This document shows, one piece after another, positions 20,523 to 29,845 of a DNA stretch of 64,000 nt (positions are counted from its first letter, which is position 1; every line of letters starts with the position of its first letter). This DNA comes from Alloalcanivorax xenomutans (lineage in GTDB: Bacteria; Pseudomonadota; Gammaproteobacteria; Pseudomonadales; Alcanivoracaceae): the NCBI RefSeq assembly GCF_900217905.1, contig NZ_OBMO01000010.1, forward strand, positions 1-64,000. Direction: 5' to 3'. The notes below the pieces were generated by a model. That model was given only the letters and a program-made list of their open reading frames with translations. It was not told the origin of the DNA and made no database searches. The position numbers were made by a program, and so were the translations under genes.

Positions 20523-20607
20523 AATCGGCGTGAGCCGATTCTCGATACTAGCAACGTGATCATAGAGTTAGCAACCAAATCTAAAGTAGTCTGGCAACAG
20601 CAGACTA
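20523..20607. promoter_or_regulatory. Two perfect palindromes in the lysM/def divergent promoter region
   Basis: AATCGGC-GTGA-GCCGATT (20523-20540) and TAGTCTG-GCAACAG-CAGACTA (20587-20607) each have perfect 7-bp arms in the 150-base divergent region. The second ends 13 bases before the def ATG and lies in its leader, next to a weak ribosome-binding site. They may be operators or leader hairpins. No named regulator can be assigned. Confidence 0.4.
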
Positions 20608-20620
20608 GCCGGGACCCCAA

Positions 20621-21127
20621 ATGGCCAAACTGGAAATACTTGAATTCCCCGACCCCCGACTCCGCACCGTAGCAAAACCGGTGGAGCAGGTGGATGACGC
20701 GCTTCGCAAACTGATCGACGATATGATCGAAACCATGTACGAGGCATCCGGCATCGGTCTGGCGGCGACCCAGGTGAACGTGCATCAGCGTTTGCTGGTG
20801 ATCGACATCTCCGAGGAACGGGATCAGCCGCTGGTGTTCATCAATCCGGAGATCACCCCGCTCACCGGGGATCTCGCTCCCTATGAGGAGGGCTGCCTGT
20901 CGGTGCCGGGCTTCTACGAACAGGTGGAGCGGCCGGCGCGGGTGATGATCAAGGCCCTGGACCGGGACGGCAATCCGTTTGAGATGGAGGCCGACGGCCT
21001 GCTCGCCACCTGCATCCAGCACGAGATTGATCATCTGGATGGCAAGCTGTTCGTGGATTACGTATCGCGGCTCAAACGCGACCGTATCAAGAAGAAACTG
21101 CAGAAAATTCACCGCCAGCAAGCCTGA
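20621..21127 (+). CDS. def: Peptide deformylase
   Basis: A 168-residue iron/zinc enzyme that removes the formyl group from nascent proteins. All three motifs are intact: motif I GIGLAATQ (44-51), motif II EGCLSVP with metal ligand C92, and motif [12 protein letters not shown] with ligands H134 and H138 and catalytic E135. The length equals E. coli Def (169). It is followed 114 bases later by fmt, the functionally opposite formyltransferase; the gap holds two weak inverted repeats (arms AGAGCCTG/CAGGCTCT and CAGGGC/GCCCTG) with no T run. Confidence 0.96.
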   Translation: MAKLEILEFPDPRLRTVAKPVEQVDDALRKLIDDMIETMYEASGIGLAATQVNVHQRLLVIDISEERDQPLVFINPEITPLTGDLAPYEEGCLSVPGFYEQVERPARVMIKALDRDGNPFEMEADGLLATCIQHEIDHLDGKLFVDYVSRLKRDRIKKKLQKIHRQQA

Positions 21128-21241
21128 GCACCGGTTTAAGAGCCTGTTCAAGGTTTCCACCCCCGGACGCACGAGCAGGCTCTGACACTCATTTCCCCAG
21201 GGCGGCGGCGCTGCCCTGCTTCCTGGAGACGGATCACCATC

Positions 21242-22207
21242 GTGGCCCATTCCGAACAATCTTCCCGATTACGGCTGGCCTTCGCCGGCACGCCGGACTT
21301 CGCCGCGAGCTGCCTGCAAGCGCTGCTGGAAAGCTCTCATGACGTTGTCGCCGTGCTGACCCAGCCGGACCGTGGCGCCGGGCGCGGCAAGAAGGTCAAG
21401 CCCGGGCCGGTCAAAGCGCTGGCGGAGAGCGCCGGCATCCCGGTTCTGCAACCCGCCACTCTTAAGGACGAAGCGATCCAGAACCGGCTTCGCGATCTCG
21501 AACTGGACGCGCTGATCGTGGTCGCCTACGGCCTGATCATCCCCCAGGCGGTGCTGGATATCCCCCGGCTGGCCTGCGTCAACGTGCACGCTTCGCTGCT
21601 GCCGCGCTGGCGTGGCGCGGCGCCGATCCAGCGCGCCATCATGGCCGGTGACCGGCAAAGCGGTACCACCATCATGCGCATGGACGCCGGCCTTGATACC
21701 GGCCCCATGCTGCTCGCCGAAGCGCTGGACATCGGCGAGCGTGAAACCGGTGGAGAACTGCACGACCGGCTGGCCGGGCAAGGCGCGCGCCTGCTGGTCA
21801 CGGTGCTGGAGGATCTGCCCGGCCATTTACAGCGGGCACAGCCACAGCCGGACGATGGCGTCACCTACGCCCACAAGCTGAGCAAGGAAGAAGCCCGCCT
21901 GGACTTCCGCCTGCCGGCCCGGGCCCTGAGCTGCCGCATCCGCGCGTTCAATCCCTGGCCGGTGTGCTGGTTTGATCTGGATGGCAAGGCCGTGCGGGTA
22001 TGGGAAGCGCGGGAGTGCGACGCCGACACCACCCTGCTGGAGCCGGGCGACATCGTCACCGCCGACGCCGACGGCGTAGTGGTGGCCTGCGGCGACATCG
22101 CATTGCGGTTGCAGCGTATCCAGTTGCCAGGCAAGAAGCCGATGAGCGTGGCCGAGGTACTGCGCGGCCACCCGGATCTGTTCGCGCGGGGCGGTCATCT
22201 TGGCTGA
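21242..22207 (+). CDS. fmt: Methionyl-tRNA formyltransferase
   Basis: A 321-residue enzyme that formylates Met-tRNA(fMet) with 10-formyl-tetrahydrofolate. N-terminal catalytic domain: LAFAGTPDFAASCL at the start, then VNVHASLLPRWRGAAPIQRAI, which carries the catalytic Asn-His pair, and MRMDAGLDTGPML. The C-terminal tRNA-binding domain begins around residue 205. A GTG start at 21242 is used; no in-frame ATG is available and GGAGACGGA lies upstream. The stop overlaps the start of rsmB by 8 bases. Confidence 0.95.
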   Translation: MAHSEQSSRLRLAFAGTPDFAASCLQALLESSHDVVAVLTQPDRGAGRGKKVKPGPVKALAESAGIPVLQPATLKDEAIQNRLRDLELDALIVVAYGLIIPQAVLDIPRLACVNVHASLLPRWRGAAPIQRAIMAGDRQSGTTIMRMDAGLDTGPMLLAEALDIGERETGGELHDRLAGQGARLLVTVLEDLPGHLQRAQPQPDDGVTYAHKLSKEEARLDFRLPARALSCRIRAFNPWPVCWFDLDGKAVRVWEARECDADTTLLEPGDIVTADADGVVVACGDIALRLQRIQLPGKKPMSVAEVLRGHPDLFARGGHLG

Positions 22208-23504
22208 GGCCACCCCCAACCCCCGTCTGGTGGCGGTACGCGCCCTCAATCGTGTGCTGCCCGGCAGTGGCGATGGCGCCAGTCTGCGCGAAGTGCTGCG
22301 CGCCCAGGCCCTGGACGGCGCCGCCGGCGGCCTGATGCGCGACCTCTGCTTTGGTGTCTGCCGCTACCTGCGCCCGCTCAATCACTGGCTCAATCAACAA
22401 CTGAGCAAGCCGCTCAAACCCAGTGCCCAACCGGTGCGTCTGGCGCTCCTGTGCGGCCTTTACGAACTGTGGTTCAGCGACCGCGCCGATCATGCGGTGG
22501 TCAATGCCTATCCGGACTTATGCCGCAAATTGAAAGCGGGCTGGGCCAGCGGCCTGGCCAACGCGGTGTTGCGCAAGGCCAGCCGTATTGACGCCGCCAC
22601 CGCCTTCGCCGACTACCCCGACGCGGTGCGCTGGTCGCTGCCGGACTGGCTCTGGCAACAGTGGCAAAGCGACTGGCCGGATCAGGCCGCCGCCATGGCC
22701 GAGGCCAGTCTGACGCCGCCACCGCTGACCTTGCGGGTGAATCAGCGACACCACCACCGCGACCATTGGCTGACACAATTCGGCGACGAAGCCCGCGCCG
22801 GCGCCCTCTCTCCCTGGGCGCTGTATCTGTCGCCGCCCCGCCCGGTCACCGCCCTGCCCGGTTTCGCCGAGGGCGAACTGACGGTGCAGGATGAAGCGGC
22901 ACAACTGCCGGTGACCCTGATGGCGGTACCGGACGGCGCCCGCATACTCGACGCCTGCGCCGCGCCCGGCGGCAAGACCGGGCAGTTGGCCGAAGCCTTT
23001 CCCGGCGCGCGGCTGGTGGCTCTGGACGTTTCCGAGCCGCGCCTGCGTCAGGTCCGTGAGGCGCTCAAGCGTCTCGGCGCCGAGGCCACCGTGCTCCGGG
23101 GTGACGCCGCCGAACCGCAAAGCTGGTGGGACGGTGAGCCGTTTGACACCATTCTGCTGGACGCCCCCTGCTCGGCTACCGGCATCCTGCGCCGTCAACC
23201 GGATGTGAAATGGCACCGCCGCCGCCAGGACCTGCCGGCACTGGTGGATTTACAAGCGCGCATGCTGGATGCACTATGGCCGCTTCTGCGCCCCGGGGGT
23301 ACGCTGGTGTACGCCACCTGCTCGGTGCTGCGCGCCGAAAACGATCAGCAAATCAGTGCGTTCCTCGAGCGCACCGAAGACGCCACCGAGGACACGCCGG
23401 GCATTGGCGATCCGTCACCGGCGTCGCGGGGCTGGCAATTGCTGCCGCGGGATCAGGGGCCGGACGGTTTTTATCTGGCCCGCCTGCGCAAAACCATGGG
23501 GTGA
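22200..23504 (+). CDS. rsmB: 16S rRNA m5C967 methyltransferase
   Basis: A 434-residue RNA methyltransferase. The N-terminal NusB-like RNA-binding domain (about 1-140) is followed by the SAM-binding domain with motif [18 protein letters not shown], motif [19 protein letters not shown] (substrate-assisting Cys in PCS) and motif [11 protein letters not shown] (catalytic Cys). A TTG start at 22200 is used, overlapping the fmt stop; this is typical for the translationally coupled fmt-rsmB pair. It is followed 13 bases later by trkA. Confidence 0.94.
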   Translation: MAEATPNPRLVAVRALNRVLPGSGDGASLREVLRAQALDGAAGGLMRDLCFGVCRYLRPLNHWLNQQLSKPLKPSAQPVRLALLCGLYELWFSDRADHAVVNAYPDLCRKLKAGWASGLANAVLRKASRIDAATAFADYPDAVRWSLPDWLWQQWQSDWPDQAAAMAEASLTPPPLTLRVNQRHHHRDHWLTQFGDEARAGALSPWALYLSPPRPVTALPGFAEGELTVQDEAAQLPVTLMAVPDGARILDACAAPGGKTGQLAEAFPGARLVALDVSEPRLRQVREALKRLGAEATVLRGDAAEPQSWWDGEPFDTILLDAPCSATGILRRQPDVKWHRRRQDLPALVDLQARMLDALWPLLRPGGTLVYATCSVLRAENDQQISAFLERTEDATEDTPGIGDPSPASRGWQLLPRDQGPDGFYLARLRKTMG

Positions 23505-23517
23505 TCGGACCGCGATC

Positions 23518-24894
23518 ATGAAGATCATTATTCTGGGTGCCGGCCAGGTGGGCGGCACGTTGGCGGAGAACCTCGCCGGCGAACGCAACGATATCATCGT
23601 CATTGATACCGACGGCGAGCGCCTGCGGGAACTGGGGGACCGCCTCGACATCGGCACGGTGCAGGGCATGGGCTGCTACCCCAGCGTGCTCAAGGACGCC
23701 GGCGCCGAGGACGCCGACATGCTGATCGCGGTGACCAACTCCGACGAGGTCAACATGGTCGCCTGCCAGGTGGCGTACAGCCTGTTCCGCACCCCCACCA
23801 AGATCGCCCGTATCCGCACCGCCCATTACACCAGCCGCGCCGACAAGCTGTTTAACGAAAGCGCCATTCCCATCGACGTGATCATCAGCCCCGAGCAGGT
23901 GGTCACCGACTATATCAAGCGTCTGATCGAACATCCCGGTGCTCTGCAAGTGGTGAATTTCGCCGGCGGCCGGGTGCAACTGGTGGCGGTGCGCGCCTAT
24001 TACGGCGGCCCACTGGTGGGTAACGAGCTGCGTGAACTGCGCAAGCACATGCCCAATGTGGATACCCGGGTGGCGGCGATTTTCCGCCGCAACCGGCCCA
24101 TCATTCCGGAAGGCAACACGGTCATCGAGGCGGACGACGAAGTGTTCTTCATCGCCGCCAAGAACGACATCCGCGCGGTAATGAGCGAGCTGCGCCGGCT
24201 GGAGCACAACTACAAGCGCGTGCTCATCGCCGGCGGCGGCAATATCGGCTATCGCCTGGCGAAAAGCATCCAGCACCGCTACAACGTCAAAGTCATCGAG
24301 CGCTCCCCGCAACGGGCCGACTGGCTCGGCGAAAAACTGGAGCACACCGTGGTGCTGCAGGGCCTCTCCACCGATCGCGACGAATTGCTCAAGGCCAACA
24401 TCGAGAACACCGATGTGTTCTGCGCTCTGACCAACGACGACGAGGCCAACATCATGGCCTCGCTGCTGGCCAAACGCCTGGGCGCGCGCAAGGTGATGAC
24501 GCTGATCGCCAACCCCGCCTACGTGGACCTGGTACAGGGTCATGACATCGACATCGCCATCTCACCGCAGCAATCCACCATCGGCAGCCTGCTCACCCAT
24601 GTACGCCGTGGTGACGTGGTCAACGTCTATTCGCTGCGCCGCGGCGCCGCCGAGGCCATCGAGGCGATTGCTCACGGTGACGCCAAATCCTCCAAGGTGG
24701 TGGGTCGCGCCATCGAGGACATCGACTTGCCGGAAGGCACCACCATCGGCGCCGTGGTACGCGGTGAACGGGTGCTGATCGCCCATGATGACGTGGTGAT
24801 CGAACCGAACGATCACGTGATCCTGTTCCTGATCGACCGGCGCCGCATCCGCGATGTGGAGAAGCTGTTCCAGGTCGGGTTCACGTTCTTCTGA
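23518..24894 (+). CDS. trkA: Trk potassium-uptake regulatory subunit TrkA
   Basis: A 458-residue peripheral membrane protein with two RCK units, each an NAD-binding Rossmann fold plus a TrkA-C domain. The nucleotide sites are [13 protein letters not shown] near residue 5 and [13 protein letters not shown] near 237. Acidic residues that end the second strand (VIDTD, VIERS) bind the ribose. It gates TrkH according to NAD(H)/ATP state. The ATG at 23518 matches family starts; upstream in-frame codons overlap rsmB. The length equals E. coli TrkA (458). Confidence 0.96.
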   Translation: MKIIILGAGQVGGTLAENLAGERNDIIVIDTDGERLRELGDRLDIGTVQGMGCYPSVLKDAGAEDADMLIAVTNSDEVNMVACQVAYSLFRTPTKIARIRTAHYTSRADKLFNESAIPIDVIISPEQVVTDYIKRLIEHPGALQVVNFAGGRVQLVAVRAYYGGPLVGNELRELRKHMPNVDTRVAAIFRRNRPIIPEGNTVIEADDEVFFIAAKNDIRAVMSELRRLEHNYKRVLIAGGGNIGYRLAKSIQHRYNVKVIERSPQRADWLGEKLEHTVVLQGLSTDRDELLKANIENTDVFCALTNDDEANIMASLLAKRLGARKVMTLIANPAYVDLVQGHDIDIAISPQQSTIGSLLTHVRRGDVVNVYSLRRGAAEAIEAIAHGDAKSSKVVGRAIEDIDLPEGTTIGAVVRGERVLIAHDDVVIEPNDHVILFLIDRRRIRDVEKLFQVGFTFF

Positions 24895-24944
24895 TGAAGG
24901 CCGTTGCGTTGATGATGACGGAGAGAGCAAAACACAGGGCAGCG

Positions 24945-24976
24945 GGCGCCCCCTCTTTCATTGACGAGGGGGCGCC
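24945..24976 (+). promoter_or_regulatory. Perfect 11-bp hairpin covering the trkH ribosome-binding site
   Basis: GGCGCCCCCTC (24945-24955) and GAGGGGGCGCC (24966-24976) are exact reverse complements around a 10-base loop. The right arm holds the only Shine-Dalgarno sequence (GAGG) and ends on the base directly before the trkH ATG. In mRNA the site would be fully paired, so translation should need the hairpin to be opened by temperature, a protein, an antisense RNA or ribosomes. No T run follows, so it is not an intrinsic terminator. Confidence 0.7.
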
Positions 24977-26428
24977 ATGCATTTCGCGCTGATCTCCAAA
25001 GTGCTCGGCCTGCTGTTGGTGGTGTTCAGTTTCACCATGATGCCACCGGTGGCGGTGTCCTACTTCTATCAGGACGGCAGCGAAGGGCCGTTCCTGGCCT
25101 CCTTCGTGATCTCGTTGCTGCTCGGCCTGGTGCTGTGGCTGCCGTTCTTCCGTCATCGCGCCGAACTGCAGACCCGTGACGGCTTCCTGGTGGTGACGCT
25201 GTTCTGGTCGGTACTGGGCGTGATTGGCGGCCTGCCGTTTTTGATTTCCGCCGACACTCCGGTGGGTTTCACCGACGCGGTGTTTGAATCCGTGTCCGGC
25301 CTGACCACCACCGGCGCCTCGGTGCTTTCCGGTCTGGATACGTTGCCAAAATCGATTCTCTATTACCGCCAGCAACTGCAGTGGTTTGGCGGCATGGGCG
25401 TTATCGTGCTGGCGGTGGCGATCCTGCCCATGTTGGGCATCGGGGGCATGCAGCTGTACAAAGCGGAGATTCCGGGGCCGATGAAGGACGCCAAGCTGAC
25501 CCCGCGCATCGCCGAAACCGCCAAGGCGCTGTGGTACCTGTACCTGTTCATTACCGTGGCATGCGCTTCGGCCTACTGGCTCGCCGGTATGACCCTGTTC
25601 GACGCCATCACCCACAGCTTCAGCACCGTGGCCACCGGCGGTTTCTCCACCCATGATCAGTCCATGGCCTATTGGGATAGTGCCGCCATCGACTGGATCA
25701 CCACCGTCTTCATTATCATCGGCGGAACCAACTTCGCCCTCCATTTCGCCGCCATTCGCGGCCTCTCGCCACTGACTTTCGTGCGTGATCCAGAGTTCCG
25801 GTTCTACATCGGCATGGTGTTCCTCTACATTTTGCTGGTGACCCTGGGTCTGCTGGCCTTCAACGTGTTCCAGAGCGCCGATGAAACCCTGCGTCACGCC
25901 GCTTTCCAGGTAGCCTCGTTCAGCACCGGTACCGGCTACACCAGCACCAACGCCGCCGCCTGGCCGGGTTTCGTGCCCTTTTTGCTGGTGTTCACCAGTT
26001 TCCTCGGCGCCAGCGCCGGTTCCACCGGTGGCGGCATGAAGAGCGTGCGCGGGGCTCTGGTGTTCCACCACAGTATTCGCGAACTGCGGCGGCTGATTTA
26101 CCCCAATGGCGCCTTTGCCCTGCGCTTCGGCCGCCATACGGTAAATGATCGGGTGCTGCAGGCGGTGTGGGGCTTTGTCGGTGTTTACATCACCATCGCG
26201 GTGGTCTTCACCCTGCTGTTCACCGTCACCGGCCTGGACCTGACCACAGCGGTCAGTTGTGTTGCCGCCAGTCTGAACAACCTGGGTGTGGGCATTGGCG
26301 GCGTGGCCAGCGGCTTCGCCGATATTTCCCCCGCCGCCAAGTGGATGATGACGCTGCTGATGCTGCTCGGCCGTCTGGAGATCTTTACCTTGCTGGTGCT
26401 GTTCACGCCGCTGTTCTGGAAGCAGTGA
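24977..26428 (+). CDS. trkH: Trk potassium-uptake membrane subunit TrkH
   Basis: A 483-residue inner-membrane potassium channel subunit, same length as E. coli TrkH. The start MHFALISKVLGLL aligns with E. coli MHFRAITRIVGLL, so the ATG at 24977 is secure. The four pore loops are visible: LTTTGASVLSGL, TVATGGFSTHD, FSTGTGYTSTN and ASLNNLGVG; SAGSTGGGMKS is the conserved intramembrane loop. It lies 82 bases after trkA. A hairpin masks its ribosome-binding site, which suggests that expression is set at translation. Confidence 0.95.
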   Translation: MHFALISKVLGLLLVVFSFTMMPPVAVSYFYQDGSEGPFLASFVISLLLGLVLWLPFFRHRAELQTRDGFLVVTLFWSVLGVIGGLPFLISADTPVGFTDAVFESVSGLTTTGASVLSGLDTLPKSILYYRQQLQWFGGMGVIVLAVAILPMLGIGGMQLYKAEIPGPMKDAKLTPRIAETAKALWYLYLFITVACASAYWLAGMTLFDAITHSFSTVATGGFSTHDQSMAYWDSAAIDWITTVFIIIGGTNFALHFAAIRGLSPLTFVRDPEFRFYIGMVFLYILLVTLGLLAFNVFQSADETLRHAAFQVASFSTGTGYTSTNAAAWPGFVPFLLVFTSFLGASAGSTGGGMKSVRGALVFHHSIRELRRLIYPNGAFALRFGRHTVNDRVLQAVWGFVGVYITIAVVFTLLFTVTGLDLTTAVSCVAASLNNLGVGIGGVASGFADISPAAKWMMTLLMLLGRLEIFTLLVLFTPLFWKQ

Positions 26429-26492
26429 TCGTGATTGGAACCACAGCGGCTTCGTAGCCCGGTTTGTGGAAAGGCGTGGCGCCAACCGCGAA

Positions 26493-27527
26493 TCATTGGC
26501 CCTGCGGAATCTCCAACCGGTACGTTTCAATGGCATTTTCCCGGAACAATGCCGCTTTCTCCGCCTCGGAAAAACCGGCGGCGTACCGTTTGAAGGCGTT
26601 CCACAACACCGCGTAGGAACAGGACACCTGGTCCACCGGGAAGTTACTTTCGAACATCGCCCTTTCCACACCGAAGGCGGACAGGCAGACATCCAGATAA
26701 GGGCGCCAGAGCTCCACCAGAGCCTCCGAGGAGGGCGGTAACGGCTGACCATCCAGGCCGAAACCGCAGCTGTGCATGCCCAGACCACCCAGTTTGATCC
26801 GTACATTGGCGCAGCGCGCCAGCGATTCGATCGCCATGCGCCATTCCGGGAACAGCGCGTCACGACGCCCGGCGTAAGGCCCGACACCGAGCACGCCGCC
26901 GACGTGATCCAGCACGATGACCGTGTCGGGGAACGCCCGCGCCAGATTCTCCAGTTCCGGCAACTGGTGGAAGTAGGTCCAGCAATCGAAGCTCAGTCCC
27001 AGCGGCGCCAGACAGGCGAACCCTTCGCGGAAATTCGGATCCAGCAGCAGCTTCTCCGGTGGAATCCGGGTGGTGGTGCGTACCGTCGGGTCTGGATCCC
27101 AGACGCTGGACTGGCGAATGCCGCGGAAACGGCCGCCGCCTTCCTTCAGGTGACCTTCCAGCACCCGATTCACCGAAGTGCCCAGGCGCAAATCGGCGTG
27201 ACCGACGATGCCAGTGCAGACGCGGCCGCCGGTGGCCTCCGCCACACTCCGGGCAAAACGGGTCTCGCCCAGCGGCCGCATCGGCTCCGGACCGGTGTCA
27301 CGGTACTGTTCCAGGCATTCCACGAAGACAGTGCCAATGATGCGGTGGCCGGCGTTCAAATCAGTTTCGATATCCGCTTGCAGATAGGTGGCGCGCGGCG
27401 GCCCCCACAGATGATGATGCGGGTCGACGATGGCCAGATCCGGCTCCAGCACCGGCTCCTGATGTCGTGCCAGCCAGTCCCGATCCGGACCGGGTAGCAC
27501 CGGTTTTTGTGACGTTGTTGTTGTCAT
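26493..27527 (-). CDS. Amidohydrolase-2 family metal-dependent hydrolase
   Basis: A 344-residue TIM-barrel hydrolase of the amidohydrolase_2 group. The metal-binding HxH sits in IVDPHHHLWG near residue 35, another ligand segment is VIVLDHVGGVLG, and the C-terminal part has AMFESNFPVD, where an Asp or equivalent often completes the site. Relatives act on lactones, decarboxylate aromatic acids or hydrolyse dicarboxylates; I cannot choose among them. The ATG at 27527 has AGGAG 5 bases upstream, better than the TTG one codon earlier. It is convergent with trkH and has no clear pathway partner. Confidence 0.75.
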   Translation of the reverse strand: MTTTTSQKPVLPGPDRDWLARHQEPVLEPDLAIVDPHHHLWGPPRATYLQADIETDLNAGHRIIGTVFVECLEQYRDTGPEPMRPLGETRFARSVAEATGGRVCTGIVGHADLRLGTSVNRVLEGHLKEGGGRFRGIRQSSVWDPDPTVRTTTRIPPEKLLLDPNFREGFACLAPLGLSFDCWTYFHQLPELENLARAFPDTVIVLDHVGGVLGVGPYAGRRDALFPEWRMAIESLARCANVRIKLGGLGMHSCGFGLDGQPLPPSSEALVELWRPYLDVCLSAFGVERAMFESNFPVDQVSCSYAVLWNAFKRYAAGFSEAEKAALFRENAIETYRLEIPQGQ

Positions 27528-27692
27528 CAAGGCTCCTGATTGTCCCGGCCTGTTGTTTTCATTTCCGGGTTTCCGATCCCGGACGGGCCGGAATCAGCCC
27601 GATACTTTTCCACTTTTCGTGACGACAATCAAAGCTGATTTTTTATAATCGCCCTTCCTGGCCACTTGCCACGGACCGAGCTACCAAGCCGT

Positions 27693-27765
27693 TGTAGGAG
27701 CTTGCCTTGCAAGCGAATCGGGCTGCCGGCCCCCCAGAAAAACGCTTGCAGGGCAAGCTCCTACA
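27693..27765. repeat. REP-like inverted repeat pair
   Basis: Two 23-base arms (27693-27715 and 27743-27765) are reverse complements with one mismatch, separated by 27 bases. The arms begin TGTAGGAGCTTGCC and end GCAAGCG, a sequence typical of REP elements in Pseudomonas-like genomes. They lie between the tetR stop and the amidohydrolase gene and would form one long hairpin, or two REPs facing each other. A role in 3'-end protection or transcription stop is possible. Confidence 0.7.
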
Positions 27766-27784
27766 GAGGGATGGCGGCCCGGGA

Positions 27785-28432
27785 TTATTCAGCCAGCAGC
27801 CCCACCAGGCTGGTCTTGAGCAACGCCAGCGCCGGCCGCACCCGCTCCTCCGGCCCCATCTCGATGCGCCTGAGAGCAATGCCGCGCAGAGCGTCCATCA
27901 TGTAAGTGCGCACACCGACCAGAGTGTCGGTGTCCAGTGACACGTCGGCGAACAGACGCACCCATTCCCGGTGGCGCGTTTCCGCCAGCTCCCGCATTTC
28001 CTGGCACAGCTGGGCATGGAGCGCGCCGTTGAAACGCTCATACAGGCGGATCTCCATGGCCGCCACATAATCATCGCTGCCCAGCACCGACCAGTAATGG
28101 TCCACCACCCAGGCCACCCGCTCAGCCAGAGGCCGGGCCGCCAGCTCCGCCACCGGAAACCCCCAGTCCAGGCGCAATGCCAGACGGCTGCGAACCGCCA
28201 CGAACAGATCGTCACGGGAGGCGAAATGGTATTGCAGCGCACCACGGGAGACGCCCGCGCGGCGTGCCACCAGCGGGGTGCTCAGGGCGGCATAACCTTC
28301 CGTGCGGATCAACTCCAGGGCAGCGGTCACCAGCTTCTCCCGGGTATCCAGACTGCGCGCCTGCCGGGGGGCGCGCCGGGCACCGGGGACTTCCGCGTCC
28401 GTCGCCGGAGAGTTCTCTACGTCTTCGGTCAT
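27785..28432 (-). CDS. TetR-family transcriptional regulator
   Basis: A 215-residue repressor. The N-terminal DNA-binding domain (about 25-75) contains the helix-turn-helix LVARRAGVSRGALQYHFASRDDLF; the C-terminal domain is the divergent ligand-binding part with a TetR_C-like helical pattern. It is transcribed away from the thiolase operon, 222 bases off, so it is the probable regulator of that operon with an acyl-CoA as likely ligand (inference). The start is uncertain: the ATG at 28432 is preferred, but an ATG at 28468 and a TTG at 28480 are in frame, and none has a strong ribosome-binding site. Confidence 0.8.
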   Translation of the reverse strand: MTEDVENSPATDAEVPGARRAPRQARSLDTREKLVTAALELIRTEGYAALSTPLVARRAGVSRGALQYHFASRDDLFVAVRSRLALRLDWGFPVAELAARPLAERVAWVVDHYWSVLGSDDYVAAMEIRLYERFNGALHAQLCQEMRELAETRHREWVRLFADVSLDTDTLVGVRTYMMDALRGIALRRIEMGPEERVRPALALLKTSLVGLLAE

Positions 28433-28484
28433 GGTTCTTGTCCATTGCGTTCGCCGGATGCCAGCCATCTTGACCGGCAAAAAA

Positions 28485-28498
28485 AATCATGGTTGATT
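28485..28498. promoter_or_regulatory. Candidate TetR operator
   Basis: AATCA-TGGT-TGATT is a perfect inverted repeat with 5-bp arms in the region between the tetR-type gene and the thiolase operon. The position fits an operator shared by both promoters. The arms are short, so chance is not excluded. Confidence 0.3.
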
Positions 28499-28654
28499 GT
28501 TTATCCCGTTTTGTCGAGCCCCGAGCGCCCTTTTCGCGCCAGGGTCCCGGACCCGACGGGCGATGCCCCCCGGATATTCCCGGATGACGGCCGTAATAAG
28601 GAGTACAAATGAATTCCCCCCTGCCGCCGGGCAATCCCCGGCATGGAGCCCGTC

Positions 28655-29839
28655 ATGACTGAAGCCGCCGTTATCGTCGACGCCCTGCGTACGCCCATGG
28701 GCCGTGGCAAGCCCGATGGCGGGCTGGCCGGCCTGCACCCGGTGGACCTGCTCGCCGCCTTGTTGAAAGAGACCGTCCAGCGCCACGATATCGACCCTGG
28801 CCTGGTGGACGACGTCATGATCGGTTGCGTCAGCCAGTCCGGCGAACAGTCCGCCACCCCCGGGCGCATGGCCTTACTCGCCGCTGGCTTTCCCGAACAT
28901 GTTCCCAGCACCACCATCGACCGCAAATGCGGCTCCAGCCAGCAGGCGGTGCATTTCGCCGCCCAGTCGATCATGGCCGGCGCCAATCAGCTGGTGATCG
29001 CAGGCGGCGTGGAGTCCATGAGCCGGGTCCCCATGGGCAGCGCGCGCATGGGCCAGGACCCGTTCGGACAGGGCGTTCAGCAACGCTATGCTCCGGGGCT
29101 GGTGTCCCAGGGAGTGGCCGCCGAACTGGTGACCAGCCGCTATCAACTGGATCGCGAGACGCTGGATCAATACGCCGCCCAATCCCATCAGCGGGCAGCC
29201 GCTCATCGGGAAGCCGGCGCGTTCCGCGACGAAATCGTGCCGGTGACCCTGCCGGACGGCCGTGTCCTGTCCGAGGACGAAACCATCCGCCCCGCCACCA
29301 CCGCGGAACGGCTGAGTGAATTACGTCCGTCATTCCAGGACGACGCCCTGAAACAGCGGTTCCCGGAAATCAACTGGAGCATCACCGCCGGCAACGCTTC
29401 CCAGATCACCGACGGCGCCTCCGCTCTGCTGATCATGAGCGAGAGTCTGGCCAACAAGCTGGGGCTCAAGCCGCTGGCCCGTTTCGTCAGCTTTGACGTC
29501 TGCGGCGACAGCCCGCTGACCATGCTGACGGCGCCCATTCCGTCCAGCAAACGGGCGCTGCAAAAAGCCGGCATGAACGTGGATCAGATCGATCACTTCG
29601 AAGTGAACGAAGCATTTGCGCCAGTGCCGCTGGCCTGGCGGAAAGAGCTGGGCGCGGACCCACAGCGCCTGAACCCGCGCGGCGGCGCCATCGCGCTTGG
29701 CCATCCGCTCGGTGCTTCCGGAGCCCGGCTGATGACCACTCTGGTGCACGCCCTGGGTCAGAACGGCCAGCGTTACGGCTTGCAGACCATGTGCGAGGCC
29801 GGCGGCATGGCCAACACCACCATCATCGAGCGCCTGTGA
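28655..29839 (+). CDS. Acetyl-CoA C-acyltransferase (thiolase)
   Basis: A 394-residue thiolase. Nucleophile C92 in DRKCGSSQQAVH, the conserved FEVNEAFA segment, GGAIALGHPLGASGAR with the catalytic His, and the C-terminal CEAGGMANTTII with the second catalytic Cys are all present. It would cleave 3-ketoacyl-CoA in beta-oxidation. The ATG at 28655 has GGAG 7 bases upstream; an ATG four codons earlier has none. It is first in a four-gene operon with two acyl-CoA dehydrogenases and an enoyl-CoA hydratase, controlled presumably by the divergent TetR protein. Confidence 0.92.
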   Translation: MTEAAVIVDALRTPMGRGKPDGGLAGLHPVDLLAALLKETVQRHDIDPGLVDDVMIGCVSQSGEQSATPGRMALLAAGFPEHVPSTTIDRKCGSSQQAVHFAAQSIMAGANQLVIAGGVESMSRVPMGSARMGQDPFGQGVQQRYAPGLVSQGVAAELVTSRYQLDRETLDQYAAQSHQRAAAHREAGAFRDEIVPVTLPDGRVLSEDETIRPATTAERLSELRPSFQDDALKQRFPEINWSITAGNASQITDGASALLIMSESLANKLGLKPLARFVSFDVCGDSPLTMLTAPIPSSKRALQKAGMNVDQIDHFEVNEAFAPVPLAWRKELGADPQRLNPRGGAIALGHPLGASGARLMTTLVHALGQNGQRYGLQTMCEAGGMANTTIIERL

Positions 29840-29845
29840 GGTTCC

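Noticed and set aside
20471-21259. 260-residue N-terminal extension of the LysM protein
   Set aside because: It would run antisense through def; the ATG at 20470 begins a normal signal peptide.
23353-24543. 396-residue open frame antisense to trkA
   Set aside because: Shadow of a well-conserved gene; residue composition (H, G, D, V rich) is not protein-like.
24945-24976. Possible intrinsic terminator of trkA
   Set aside because: The stem is strong but is followed at once by the trkH ATG and coding sequence, with no T run.
24881-26887. 668-residue open frame antisense to trkH
   Set aside because: Composition is low-complexity (Q, H, G, E rich), typical of the reverse frame of a high-GC gene; trkH is certain.
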